Of a stretch of 64,000 nucleotides of DNA, positions 23,395 to 34,728 are shown one piece after another. The DNA lies in NCBI GenBank assembly GCA_029204225.1, contig CM055092.1, positions 84,151,373 to 84,215,372 of the forward strand, read 5' to 3'. Position numbers and translations under genes: made by a program. This DNA is from Diphasiastrum complanatum. Its lineage: Eukaryota > Streptophyta > Lycopodiopsida > Lycopodiales > Lycopodiaceae. The first letter of the stretch is position 1. Each line of letters starts with the position of its first letter. The notes under the pieces were generated by a model. It was not told where the DNA came from. It did not search any database and was given only the letters and a program-made list of their open reading frames with translations.

Positions 23395-23749
23395 TCACAT
23401 TTCCTGAGATTATGCCTCAAATTTTGAAGCATGCATCTGCCACATTTTTCATTTGAGGAGAATGGGAGCAGGTCATAAGGAGGTCTTAATACAGCCTAAG
23501 AAGCCCGTTCATTTTTGTGTGGGAAAAACTGAACTGTGTCTTTTGTTCTTGATGTTTTTATGAGGTGAATATATGATTTATCCAGGTATCTGTGACTGGC
23601 CAGTGCTATGTAATATGCCTGTCTATATATGGGTAAGGAATCCTTTGATGAAAATTGAGGATTTGATTTCAGTCAACATTTTGTTCGTGTTTTTTAAATG
23701 CTTGGTTACCATGTGCAGGCATGGCATTATGCCTCTATGTATGAAAACC

Positions 23750-23789
<40 letters not shown>

Positions 23790-23968
23790 GAGCTTCTATT
23801 AATCATAACGAGCTTATTATGTTTTACAAGAATATTCTTGAAATCTTTTTATCAGGGAGAATCTCTATTGGCCAGGGAAGAATATTGTTTGACAATCTAG
23901 CCCTGTCATTACAAAAGCAAACTAGTGCAAAGTAACTACAATAGTGCATGCGGAAGAGAGTAAATGTT
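23395..23968. other. PPR 3' flank with (GA)n microsatellite
   Basis: The stretch includes the likely 3' UTR of the PPR gene and a (GA)n run at 23752-23792. No further gene is visible. Confidence 0.5.
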
Positions 23969-24050
23969 GGGGGGGGGGGGGGCAGGCCCTGCCCGAGGGC
24001 GGGAGCCCGGGGGCAAGGCCCGAGGGCGAGGGCCTTCCCCTGCGTAATGC
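23969..24050. repeat. Poly(G) run and GC-rich inverted-repeat segment
   Basis: Fourteen G bases (23969-23982) lead into a GC-rich segment with short inverted repeats (GGGCAGGCCCTGCCC and GGCCCGAGGGCGAGGGCC). It stands out sharply from the AT-rich surroundings. G-quadruplex formation on the plus strand is plausible but not shown. Confidence 0.6.
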
Positions 24051-24302
24051 TCAGTGAGAAGGGTCCTTGGGAAGGATGACATTCTTGCAGAATGCACTGC
24101 TAAGCCAGCTGTCAGATCCATTTTGGCACAACAGCCTAGTAATCCAACTGTCACAGCAGGCATTTTGCAGATTGTGTCATTTGAAACTGTGTGCTTGAAA
24201 ATTCTGTGGGAGGTGCCTCCAGAATACACAGGAACTCTGAGCATTGAGCATTACGGTGAGGGAGAAACATATTTCCATTTCAAGGGAGAGAAATTATGTT
24301 GA

Positions 24303-25000
24303 AATGACGTCAACAAGAGTCCTAAAAATTGCTAAAAAAAAGGTCCATTTTGGTCCTTTAAGCAAATTATATAATTTCTGTTTTTGGGGAAATTTTTTTT
24401 TTTTCTAATGGGAAAATGTAGAATTGTGGGAAACATGTTTATGTTGTGTGATTAATCAATTGTCCATAGGCCCTAGAAGTATGATGGCATCTCCCACAGT
24501 AGAAGAGTTAGATAAGAGTTGTTAGTATGCCCATGACGACTCGTTCGAGTCCTTGTTGCTACATAGAAGCTATACCAAAGTAAAAATAGTAGCACCTTTT
24601 TTCCAACTTGGCTATTGCAAGTGATCTCCATGTTATATGACAACGAATCTCAAGATACAATAATTAGACTTTGAATTCATAAGAAGGAAACCACACTTGC
24701 ACATGTACCAACAAATGGATTACATAAACATGCAATGGCACAAATATATGTGAGCACACCCCGCCTCCCCCCCCCCCCCCCCCCCCCCCACCAAATGCCA
24801 AATAGAAAGTTTGCAAAGTCGTCCCATTTCTCTTTCAAGGCTTACAACAATAGGACATACTAATCTAGTCAAGTCGTTGGAGAACTTGTTGATCATTGAG
24901 ATTGATTTTTAACATGTGGACTCTTTGTTGTAGATGATAAATAGTAGTATAAAATAGGTCACCAGACAATATGGCTGGTCTCTCTCACACTACCTTCTTT
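24303..25000. other. Spacer with poly(C) tract
   Basis: A 23-base C run lies at 24767-24789. No gene is supported. Confidence 0.5.
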
Positions 25001-26463
25001 CCCTTTGGATGATGGTCATACAACAATTGGGCAACATATCAAAACAAAAACATATATGTTGTTCTTTGCTAACAATGAATTGTACTTTGCTACTTATTCT
25101 CATGTGCCCAGATGGATCAATATCCAAATGGAAAGCTCGTTTAGTGGTTAAAGGATTTGAGCAAGTTTATGGAATAGATTACACTGACACCTTTAGTCCA
25201 GTGGTAAAGCATCAATCTATTCGCACCTTACTGACTATAGGTGCTGCAGAGGATCTGGACATTCACCAAATGGACGTCCAAACAACATTCTTTCACGGAT
25301 ACATACAAGAAGACATATTCATTTATCAACCAGAAGGTTATGTCTTTCAAGGCAAAGAGCATTTGGTATGTAAATTGCATTATATGGTCTTAAGCAAGTT
25401 CCCAAGGCCTGGTATGATAGAATAAATCACTTCTTGTTGTAGCATAACTTCACTTCTTGCTCCGCAGACTCTAATGTATATCTCAAACGAAAGGGTCAAG
25501 CTATGTTATAATAACATTATACGTTGATGATTCCTTAATTATCAACAATTCAAATCAGTTATTACAGGAAACCAAATCTTTGCTTTCATCAGAATTTGAA
25601 ATGACTGATTTAGGCCCAGTCCAGTACCTACTCGGTATGGAGATTCACAGAGATCATGTAGGCATAAGGATTACTAAAAGCCAAGAGTCCTATCTAATCA
25701 ATGTACTTCGCAGATATGGCATGAAGGACTGCAAGCCCATAGACACACCTATGGATCCAAGATCTAAGCTGTCCAAAGACATGTGTCCTAGAACTCAAGC
25801 AGATTAGGAAGAAATGTGCAAGTATCCTTATCAGTCCGTCATAGGATCTATAATGTATTCTATGGTCTGCACACGACCTGATCTAGCATATGCAGTAAGC
25901 ACACTGTCTCAATACATGTCCAATCCAGACTTACAACATTGGAAAGCTCTGCAAAGAATATTGATGTACATTCAAGCTTCAAAGCATTATGCTTTGAGCT
26001 ACAATGGTGATACAGAAGCTGCACTCACACTAATCACATATTCAGATTCAGATTGGGCAGGAGACGTGGATACCAGAAATCCACATTAAGTTATATTTGT
26101 TTCCTTGCAGTAGGACCCATTTCATGGAACAGTAGAAAGTAGAAATGCATTTCATTGTCATCCACAGAATCCGAATATGTTGCAGCTACATCAATAGTGA
26201 AGGAGATAATTTGACTAAAAAGGCTACTATAGGATCTGCAATTCCCACATATTGGTCCAACAATACTCCAGTGCGACAATCAGAGTTGCATAGCTCTATC
26301 TCTGAACCCACATACTCATGCCAGAACTAAACACATAGAAGTTCAGTTCCATTTTCTTAGAGAGAAAGTTCAGAATAAAGATGTTGTACTAAGTTACTAT
26401 CATATAGACAGTATGTTGGCTACTATTTTGACAAAGCCATCATCTAGAGTTAAACATTCTACT
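25000..26463 (+). mobile_element. Copia pol fragment: RT and RNase H, broken
   Basis: On the plus strand, the RT palm text begins at about 25113 (KWKARLVVKGFEQ, then FSPVVKHQSIR and HQMDVQTTFFHG). A frameshift falls near 25370-25400 in the YGLKQ block. YVDD is intact at about 25524-25535. The connection region with EMTDLGPVQYLLGMEI follows (25580-25807), then RNase H from 25814 (RPDLAYAVSTLSQYM, DSDWAGD) with stops after 26089. The final part reaches about 26463 without an LTR. It comes from a different Copia lineage than family A and abuts a family A piece in opposite orientation. Confidence 0.9.
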
Positions 26464-27862
26464 TTAGTAGATATAATAATCACTATTGTATCCGGATGGT
26501 AATTCTTCTTTATCATCTGCTTGCTTTACTTCTATAGATGGTAACTCATAATAACTCTTGAGAATCGCATAGCCGACTAAGTCACTGTTTGCGATGTACT
26601 TTGCCTCATCGAATTTTACATCTCGTACAACTTTTACTTTTCCAGTTTCGGGTATGTAAACTTGATAATATGAATAATGCAACTTGAATCCTATCAGAAA
26701 ATCTTGTTCTGCTTTTTCATCAAGTTTCTTCCTCAATTTGTCTAGTATGTGCTTATAAACTGCACATCCAAATGTCCGAACATGAGCCAAATTCGGCTTC
26801 GACTTCCACCATACTTCATGAGGAGTTTTATCCGACATTCTTGATTTCAGAATTCGATTCTAAAGATAGTTTGATGTAGCTATTGCTTCCGCCCATAAAT
26901 CCTTTGGTGCTTTTGCATGAGCCATCATACGCCTTGCAGCTTCCATAAGTGTACGATTTCTTGGTTCAACTATTCCATTGTGTTGAGGTGTGTATGATGT
27001 TTTTTTTGTATGCTACCTCGATCAGTACATAAAGCTTTGAATTCGTTGGAAATGTACTCACCTCCACGATTTGTGCAAATTTGCTTCAACTTGCTGCCTG
27101 TCTGCTTCTCAACCCAATTCGTATACTCAACGAATTTCTCGAAAGCTTTTGATTTTGTACGAATAAAGTATACTACAGCAAAGTTGCTGAAGTCATCGAT
27201 AAACGTAATGAAGTATTTTGCATCACCCGATGACAACACTCTAAATGGTCCACAAATATCTGAATGCACAATTTCCAGTACCTTGGTTGCTTTATAAACA
27301 TTTTTACTGAAAGGTGTTTGAGACATTTTGCCTTTAAGACAGGATTCACAGGTAGTTCGAATATCTTGACTTTTGATTTCGACTCCTTCAATTCTCTGAC
27401 TTTTGTTGGCTTGGTACAGGGCTTCCATGTTCATGTGATATAGCCTCTTGTGCCACATAATATCTGTTGATTCATGAATTTGATTAGCTTGTTCAACTCT
27501 AGTTCGGATGCTCAAGTGATACAAATTACCATTTCTATTGCCTTTGGCAACTAGGTTATCAGAATCTTCATTGAATAATCTACAAGAGTTTTTTGTGAAG
27601 GTTACTGACATTCATGTGTCAACTATCTTAGCTACAGATAGAAGATCCTTATCAAGAGTAGGAACATAGAGAACTTCCTCCAATTTCTTTTCACCCTGAT
27701 TTGTGTCTAGCCATAGTATACCAGTTCCATCAACTATATGTTTAGAACCGTCTCCAAGTATAATAAATCTTGAATAATTCATCTTCTTATACTCAGACAA
27801 TATTTGTTTCAAGAAAACAAAATATGAGGTGGCTCCCGAATCAAGAACAACTACTTGAATCA
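26464..27862 (-). mobile_element. Family A Copia copy 3: protease to integrase fragment
   Basis: On the minus strand: protease DSGATSYFVF (27863-27612 frame), pre-integrase (26970-27611, with HKRLYHMN and the CESCLKGKMSQ zinc-binding text), and an integrase core with HSDICGP and FIDDFSNF that includes the DDE neighbourhood. A frameshift falls near 26990, then the integrase C-terminal part follows (26464-26838). This copy holds the most complete integrase of the family here. There are no LTRs, so both ends are breakpoints: the right end joins a CACTA fragment at about 27862 and the left end joins a plus-strand Copia fragment. Confidence 0.88.
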
Positions 27863-28305
27863 TTCAGATCCCAGATGGTGGTACGTATTTCAAATCGCTC
27901 CTCAAAGTAAACGAATTTTTGAAGATAGAGATGTCATGGAGGACATGGCACTGCCAACTGATGCACCTCATGAACAAGATCGTGATGATGGATTTGATGA
28001 CACATTTTCGGAGGATAATCATGTGCAAGCTTCGCAAGCTAATGATGTTGTTGAGCGTGATGCATCATCTTCGGATGGAATGACGACACACAACACACCT
28101 TTTCGATCTCACTTGTTGTCACCGTCGCCATTAGCTTTTGAAGATCAACTTATTAATAACGAAGCTATAGGAGATATTTGGGTATCATTAGAGATAGACT
28201 CATTTGGTTTGGCGGATTTGTCGCATGATGATGCGACAAATGATAATGGATTTCAAAAGTGAGATCCATTTACACTCTATAACATATTGTGGGTTATATC
28301 GAGGG
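27863..28305 (+). mobile_element. CACTA transposase 3' terminal fragment, copy 1
   Basis: The open frame (27855-28262) encodes an acidic, low-complexity C-terminal tail beginning near an IPDGG-type block and containing FEDRDVMEDMALPTDAPH and HDDATNDNGFQK. The same ~440-bp segment recurs at 48340-48782, where it follows a DUF4216-like exon. This identifies it as the C-terminal end of a TNP2-type CACTA transposase. Homology stops about 40 bp after the stop codon in both copies. Confidence 0.75.
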
Positions 28306-28636
28306 GCCTTGTTTTCATCAGTCATGGTATTACCCTCGGTTAGAAAAGTGTCTTGGAATTTCTCTTGGCCACCTTGACCCTCTCTATAACCCTCTTTATA
28401 TCCCTCTCTATAACCCTCTCTATAAATGTGTGAGACTCCAAGGTCATCCAAGTAAATTTCAAGGAATTTCTGAAATTAATCTTTAAAAGCATATTGCATT
28501 ACTCTTTGGAACGAACTTGGTGTATTACAGAGTCCAAACGACATTACTTTGTAAGCATAGGTGTCCCATCCTATTTCAAAAGCTGTTTTGTGATGATCAT
28601 TGGCCTGTTCTTTTAGTGAATTATAATTTGCCACCT
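28306..28636 (-). mobile_element. Ty3/gypsy reverse transcriptase fragment
   Basis: On the minus strand the RT palm reads KTAFEIGWDTYAYKVMSFG then LCNTPSSFQRVMQ, followed after a stop by FLEIYLDDLGV. This corresponds to the Ty3/gypsy blocks FGLxNAPxxFQ and the YxDD catalytic motif (YLDD here). Downstream the frame runs into a tandem GYREGYKEGYREG repeat made from 'cctctctataac' units. It is short and isolated, with CACTA sequence on both sides. Confidence 0.8.
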
Positions 28637-29911
28637 TCATGAAACTTTTAAAACAATATGTGAAAAAATTAGCAAGGCCAGAGGGTTGTATGGCGGCAAC
28701 TTATGCAATTGAAGAGGCACTTGGCTTTTATACAGAATACATCCAAGCCTATGAAGGTACTTCTCGTAGAGTATGGGATGGAGAAGAAGATCCACGAATG
28801 AACAATGTGGTTCCTGAAGGAAAAGACACAATCTTTTATCTTGATGCAATAATGCGTCATCAAGCTCATGTATGTATCATGGACAACTCAACAGTCATCG
28901 AAGAATGGAAGAGGTAATCAACTAGCTAATTGACCACCATATTTTGCAATAATACAAGTTTTCATTCTTTACCTTGTCTTTTTTAGACATCGTTGAAAGA
29001 AATCATATAATGTGTTTGTTATATTAACAGGAAATTTGAAAAAGATATGGCTATGTTGCAAAAGAAAAGGACTGAAGATGCCATCAACTTCGATTACAAT
29101 GCAAATGATTTTCCAAAATGGCTCTATAAAAAGGTTTTTCTACTTTATGTTCTCAACATGATATTTCTAAGTTCTAACGTTTCATTTATTTTCATGCTTT
29201 GTCATGGAATTAATATAATTAGCTAGTTTTTCTTTTGAATTCTAGATAAATGAACTCCATGAAGCAGGCGAGATGCCGGATTCCATGTTGATTGATTTGG
29301 CAACAGGACCAAAGCACCGTGCAACATCATATTCAGGTCTCTGGGTGAATGGCTGTCATTTTCATACTAGGGATGAAGATTTGAATGAAGTAACTCAAGA
29401 CCATGGTATTACAGCATGCTTTAGAACTTGGAGCTGCAGTGGTGTGAGATATAGAAATCCTATTTCAACCAATCTTCGTCATTTTGGATGGATTTGCAAA
29501 ATTTTGAAAATTGAATATGGTTTCAATTCAGTTATTCTTCTTTACGGTAAATGGGTGAAACCAAATATAGTCCAAAAGCATGCAAGCATGAGGATGGACA
29601 ACAATGGTTTTTGCTTGATAGATGTAACAAAAACACTCCTACAAACTAGCATGGAAGATCAGCCATTTGTTATGCCTGAGCATGTGCAACAAGTGTTTTA
29701 TGTCAAGGACCCGATGGCAACGAATTGGAATGTTGTATTGCATCATTATGCTAGGGGAAGACGTGATGGTAAGGATGGGAATAATGTCATGGATTTTTCA
29801 TTGGTCGAGGACTTTTGCATGACATCAGTAGATCTTATCGTGGATGAAGAGGAATGTACATCTCATTCCTCACAAGATCCCCAAAGTAGTGATGATTTAG
29901 AGATAGAGTGA
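28637..29911 (+). pseudogene. CACTA (TNP2-type) transposase, DUF4218 end and DUF4216 exons
   Basis: Three exons fit one frame path: 28637-28914 (LKQYVKKLARPEGCMAATY, the DUF4218 end), 29030-29132 (FPKWLYKK, flanked by AACAG and GTTTTT), and 29246-29911. The last exon holds a DUF4216-like domain with ATGPKHRATSYSGLWVNG, GYHFHT-like NGCHFHT, ILLYGKWV and QQVFYVKDPMATNWNVVLH. It ends in an acidic tail at 29911. In complete TNP2 proteins the Transposase_21 core precedes these domains. Here the only core-like piece is downstream at 32.6-33.2 kb, so the gene is an N-terminally truncated fragment. The exons themselves are open. Confidence 0.85.
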
Positions 29912-30240
29912 TCTCAAAATTAAATGTACTTTGTAGATATCTGTGTAACTATTTTATCTAAGAGATTCGAAACTATTTCCCTATTAATTCTAGTAATGTT
30001 AGCACGTTGTGTAATCATAAAGTTTTTTTTTAACAACCCACATGTTATCAAAACTTGTATAGATCCAATACATGCATATTTTCAAACACTGATGTATGTA
30101 GCTATGTGTATCAAGCAATCATAAAGTTTAATCCATATGGCATGTGTTTGTGTACTATACATGCAACTAATCATTTTCATTATGCATATTCGCTTATATA
30201 TCATGCACCAATCTTAATTAAAATCCTATATTGAATAACT
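29912..30240. other. AT-rich 3' flank of the CACTA fragment
   Basis: No coding signal is seen. It probably still belongs to the transposon's 3' region, but no terminal CACTA sequence was found. Confidence 0.35.
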
Positions 30241-30390
30241 TCTATTTTAAGACACAAAAGAACTGTTTCTGTATTTTTTGCCATGACCAATAAATTGTAG
30301 AAAGCTTTTTTGCAAATTTTGCCATGGCCCGCAAGTTCCAAAAAATGTGTTTTTCTCAATTTTTTGCCACGACTACTCTCTTTTTCTATC

Positions 30391-30450
30391 ACTCTCTCTC
30401 TCTCTCTCTCTTTAAATTTCTCTCTTGCTCTTTCTCCATATGACTCATCT

Positions 30451-30517
<67 letters not shown>
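30391..30517. repeat. Compound (CT)n-(C)n-(CT)n microsatellite
   Basis: CT repeats at 30391-30410 and 30483-30517 flank a run of 31 C bases (30452-30482). Confidence 0.95.
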
Positions 30518-30519
<2 letters not shown>

Positions 30520-30529
30520 GAGTTCCGCA

Positions 30530-31290
30530 ATTTCTGCCATGGCCAAAAAATTTCAAATTTTTTTTCTGCAATTCTTGCTATGATGGTAGCAATTGCGAAA
30601 AATCTTCCGCAATTTCGTCTGCAATTTGCAACAATTTTTGCAATTACTGCCATGTCTAAAAATTGCAAAAAAAAATTTCCACAGTTTTCTCCGCGATTCC
30701 TACCATGACAAGAGAAACACTTTTTGCAATGTTTTCTGCAATTTCTGCTGCGAAAAGTTTTTCGCAATTTCTGCCATGGCCTAAAAATTGGGCTGATTTT
30801 TTCCGCAATTTTTTCTACAATTTCTACCACGATGGGAGAAATTGCGGACAGCTTTCTGTAGTTTTTTTTGCAATTTCTGCCGTGGAAACATTTTTCTCAA
30901 TTTCTGTCGCCTAAAAATTGCAAAAATTTGTTTCCACAATTTTGTCTGCAATTTTCACCATGACGGAAGAAATTGTAGAAAATTTTCTACAATGTTTTCT
31001 GTAATTTCTGTCGCGGAAACATTTTCTACAATTTCGGCCACGACCAAAAATTTGCGAAAAAAAATTTTCACACTTTTTTTTGCAATTTTTGTGATGACGA
31101 CAAAAATTGCAGAAGATTTTCGCAATTTATTTCGCCATTTCTGCCATGACGGTGGAAATTGCGGACAATTCTTTGCAATAATTGCCATAACGGTATAAAG
31201 TGCAGAAATTTTTTTGCAATTTTTTGGCTTCCACAATTTCGACCAAAAAAAAATTGTAGAATTTTTTTTTTCGCAAATTTTGTCAACTTT
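30530..31290. repeat. Palindrome-rich tandem repeat, about 120-bp period
   Basis: Units carrying GCCATGGCC-type cores flanked by A-runs and GCAATTT/AAATTGC recur near 30536, 30649, 30774, 30905 and 31038. A second core (ACCATGACGG-like) alternates half-way between them. Many half-units are hairpins, for example GCAATTTCT..AGAAATTGC around 30813-30846. Related cores also occur left of the microsatellite (30281, 30320, 30364). Open frames here are by-products of the repeat. Confidence 0.85.
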
Positions 31291-31298
31291 TCTTATAG

Positions 31299-31860
31299 TG
31301 ACAGAAGTTGGAATAGCCATCGAAATAGGCCGATCTATTCTAGTTATTATAGCAACGTCTATTCCGATGGCCATTTCAATGACAAATCTGCACTTTTTTT
31401 TCAGCTACAATATTCTATCTTTTTGCATTCTTGATGTTAAACCACAGACGTTTTTGATGTGGATCTAGATCCATAGGGGTCAGAATGGCTGTCGAAATGG
31501 GCCAATCTATTGTATTAGCTATTCTGAAGGCTGTTCCGATGATAGATCTGCACTTTCTTTTCAGCTATAGTTTTTTATTTTTTTTTGCATTCTTTAAGTA
31601 GAACTATAGTTTTTGCTACGGATCCAGATCCGTAGGCGTCAGAATGGCTCTCGGAATGGGCCGATCTACTGTGCTAGCTATTCCGAAGGTTGTACCGATG
31701 GAAGGTCTGCACTTTTTGTTTTCAGCTACAATTTCTTGTTTTTTTTTGTATTCTTCATGTAGAACCACATTTTTTGTTGTGGATCCCAATCCATAGGAGT
31801 CGGAATGGCTGTCAGAATAGGCCAATCTTGTGTGCTAGCTATTCCAAAGTGTATTTAGAT
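31299..31860. repeat. Tandem repeat of about 160-180 bp, 3.5 copies
   Basis: Units start GT(C/G)(A/G)GAATGGCT-like at 31479, 31638 and 31799, with a more diverged first unit at about 31299. Shared blocks include 'tgggccgatctactgtgctagctattccgaagg'-like text, 'ggtctgcacttt', 'ttcagctacaatttc' and 'gatccagatccgtagg'. It adjoins the palindromic satellite and has no coding potential. Confidence 0.9.
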
Positions 31861-32590
31861 AACAATGTTGAACATTGCATTGCATTGTGTAGATATCAAC
31901 TTTTCATTGCATATCAGCTTTGCATTGTGTATTGTTGAGTTATGCATTGCATATCAGCTTTGTAGATGAAGATCTATGCATAATTAATGTGATTTGTGTA
32001 GATGTAGCTAGTGTTTTAAGTGGATTTTTTTTTTTTCAAAATTGTTTTGTAAAGTCTACATTGTTGTCTGAATTTTTGTTGTTGTAACTTAAGTAAGAAT
32101 GGCAATGTTTATGTTTTGCAAGTTTGTATGCTGAATTTTTCTCCCAAGAGCTGAACAACACATTTGGTAACAGATCCAGGTACTTATAGGGTTGGTATAG
32201 ACCTTGGAATGTATGCTGCTGTTTTAAATAGTATTTCATTGTCTATTCTAAGGTCTATGCCATAAGTTTTGAGCTTTACAGAAACAATTATCTGAATTTA
32301 TTGATTAATTTGCTTAGATTGGGTGAGCAAGTTATGTTGGCAGTTTGTCTTTAATGTAATGTAGCTCTAATCCCATAATTTAAAGTTAGCAAAACTCCAA
32401 AACCCCCACTTGTGATATGAGCTCAAACTGTAGATTATTTATTTATTTTCTAAGTACATCTATCAGATGGGTGAGAATGATCAAGGAATGCGGGAACAAT
32501 GATCTATTAGATGGGTGGGATCTTACAGGGTCGGTACAGACCTCAGAATACGTGCTGCTATTTGGAGCTTATGACATGGCATTTGAGCAA
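31861..32590. other. Non-coding stretch with diffuse short repeats
   Basis: 'gcattgcat' and 'atatcagctttg' recur at 31870-31970. Sequence at about 32167-32220 (aggtacttatagggttggta and following) resembles 32519-32560, a diverged direct repeat. No gene is supported. Confidence 0.4.
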
Positions 32591-32599
32591 TCGTTCATC

Positions 32600-33232
32600 G
32601 GACGATACTATGAGGATCCCTGCCGATTGCCCAACATGGAAGCACGTGGATGCTACTTGGCATGAGTTTAGGGATGAGCCTCGCCATTTGCATTTGGGGT
32701 TGGCAATGGATGGTGTGAATCCCATTTGGTTTCCATTTCACATCATGGTCCGCTTGGCCGGTTGTCCTTGTAAATTACAACATCCCCCCTTGGCTAAGTA
32801 TTAAGAAGGGGCACCTAATGCTTGTCCTTTTTATCCCGAAAAAATACAAGCCAAGAAATATGGACGTGTATATGGCTCCCTTGGTACATCAGCTAATTCT
32901 ATGGCAAAGTGTTCAAGTGAGCGATATATCAAGACCACGAAGACAAAGAGATTTTGTGGTAAAGGGGATCTTGATGTGGACGATGCACAACTTTCCTGGA
33001 AATGGGTAATGTTCAGGTGAGATATCCTTGCTATCGGTTCATGATATTAAATCTAATGTGAATTTACAAATTTTCTCTTGATCCAAACATTGCACTCACA
33101 ATAATTAAGTCGGTTGTTTTGTTTCAATGCAGGGCACTCAATGATGAGGGCCACACTCGATACCTTCCACCCAATCACCCTATGTGTGAGGGACTTGTTG
33201 GTCAACGTCCCCACACCATGAAGGTACAACAC
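32600..33232 (+). pseudogene. CACTA (TNP2-type) transposase core (Transposase_21) fragment
   Basis: Encodes PADCPTWKHVD, EPRHLHLGLAMDGVNP, then after a frameshift PKKYKPRNMDVYMAPLV and GILMWTMHNFPGNG. These match the TNP2 core pattern (RLGLxxDGxNPF, P.SPGKxxDVYLxPL, ALMWTxNDFPAYG). A clean intron (33016-33132, GTGAGA..ATGCAG) leads to an exon with TRYLPPNHP, as expected for the next TNP2 segment. Frameshifts occur near 32790-32820. It lies downstream of the C-terminal exons at 28.6-29.9 kb although the core should come first, so the two pieces derive from rearrangement or from separate insertions. Confidence 0.8.
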
Positions 33233-33420
33233 AAAATATTTGGGCCAATATTTAATGTCATTAATTTTTTAAATAGTGCCTCTCTTTAAATATGTTCTAG
33301 CAATAATTTTTTCAATTAAATGTGTGTGCTTGTTTCTTAATGTTGCAAGCAAGTGATTGGCTTCAAATTTGGAGATCAAATCAAGGTCTAGGGTGACTCC
33401 CTCATGTCATGAAGAGGTTA

Positions 33421-34723
33421 TCAATATTTCACGAACTTCCATATGTTTTATAGGTTTTGACGTTGCTTCCACCTCAACATTGTGGATTACATTTTAAACA
33501 ATGTTGCAAGTTGAGTGAGAAAGTTTGTGAGGTTCTCCTAAGGTATTTAAGCTTTTTTGTGAAAACTCCTAAAAATGCACCCACTTTTGAAAAAAAACCC
33601 TTTTTTTGTGCATGTCATTTTAAAAAACCACCTATTTTTTTAAGTTTCTTAAAAACTAAAAAATAGATATCAATACACTTATTTCTTAAGTTGTGTAATG
33701 TGAAGGATTTCAAATCCTTAAGATCCAATCCACTTAAATGATCTTTGGTTAGAAAGAGTAATCCACTACCAATCTCACACACAAAATGAGACGCAAAAAC
33801 TAATAGAACTTGATCAAACTTGAATGAAATGATAAAGTATTGTTGCTGTCCATACAAAACCAGCAAGCTACTGTATTTCAGACATGTGGATATGAAAATA
33901 ACAATAAATGATCATTCTACACATAGAAGTGCAAGCTATCACCAAGATAGTGCACCAATGGATAGTAGAACCCAAGAGAACCATGTATAAGAATGAAATG
34001 AGATAGAGAAGAGAAAAGATAGCTTTCTCCACGAGTTACATCCTTTTATAACAGGTCCAAACCCTATTTGGCCACCTGGCTTTCCCACCAAACTGCTAAC
34101 CCTACTATTATTGGTTCTAGATTCAATGTACCCAACTATTCAAATTTGAATCTACTCAAACTCACAATCTAACTTTCCCACACTTTCAAAAAGTGTTTAT
34201 TCAAATGACATTTAGACTAATGAACTTTGAAAAGTCAATCTCTAAGTCTAAAACAAGTTTTGGCCTCAATATGGAAATATAGCGAAATATGATGAAACTA
34301 GTTGAATCTTTCACATGTAATTCTATAATTTACAAATAATTTATTATTTATTAATTTTATGAAGTTCATGATTTATAAAATTTTAAGTAGCTTTATACAT
34401 TGTAAACCAAAATTTAATTCTTATTTATGAAAACCATCTTATAAGACATACTTTGGATTTTTGCAACATTCTTTAATTTAATAATCATTTTAAGTTATAT
34501 TAAAATTGAGATATATTAACTGGACATTTCAATGACAATAAAAAAGTGTTATAATTCTTTTTTATATGCAATTTTTGTTGTAATAAGGTTAAAGAGAACT
34601 AAGAATTACGTTTTTGCGAATTTATATATCACAAAATAAACATAGCTTTGTACATCCATCATCAATACATTTATAGAAACATGTAACAATCAAATTCTAC
34701 CAATCAAACAAACATCACACCAT
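33421..34723. other. AT-rich spacer, nothing recognised
   Basis: No exon chain, LTR or RNA gene is visible. It ends at the TCTTA target site (34724-34728) of the family B Copia insertion. Confidence 0.45.
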
Positions 34724-34728
34724 TCTTA

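Noticed and set aside
23752-23815. GA run followed by 'gcttctattaatcataacg' as another LINE tail
   Set aside because: It lacks the hairpin and the GAAGACATTAAT text. Only 'ATTAAT' and the GA run are shared.
24054-24302. 82-residue ORF after the poly(G) segment
   Set aside because: It has no motif, splice signal or upstream continuation. It is compatible with chance in a slightly GC-richer segment.
28200-28451. Protein with GYREGYKEGYREG repeat as a functional repeat protein
   Set aside because: The repeat comes from a 12-bp tandem microsatellite on the end of a gypsy RT fragment.
30389-31374. Long open frames on both strands across the palindromic satellite
   Set aside because: They follow the repeat period, are rich in I, K, F and N from AT codons, and disappear outside the repeat.
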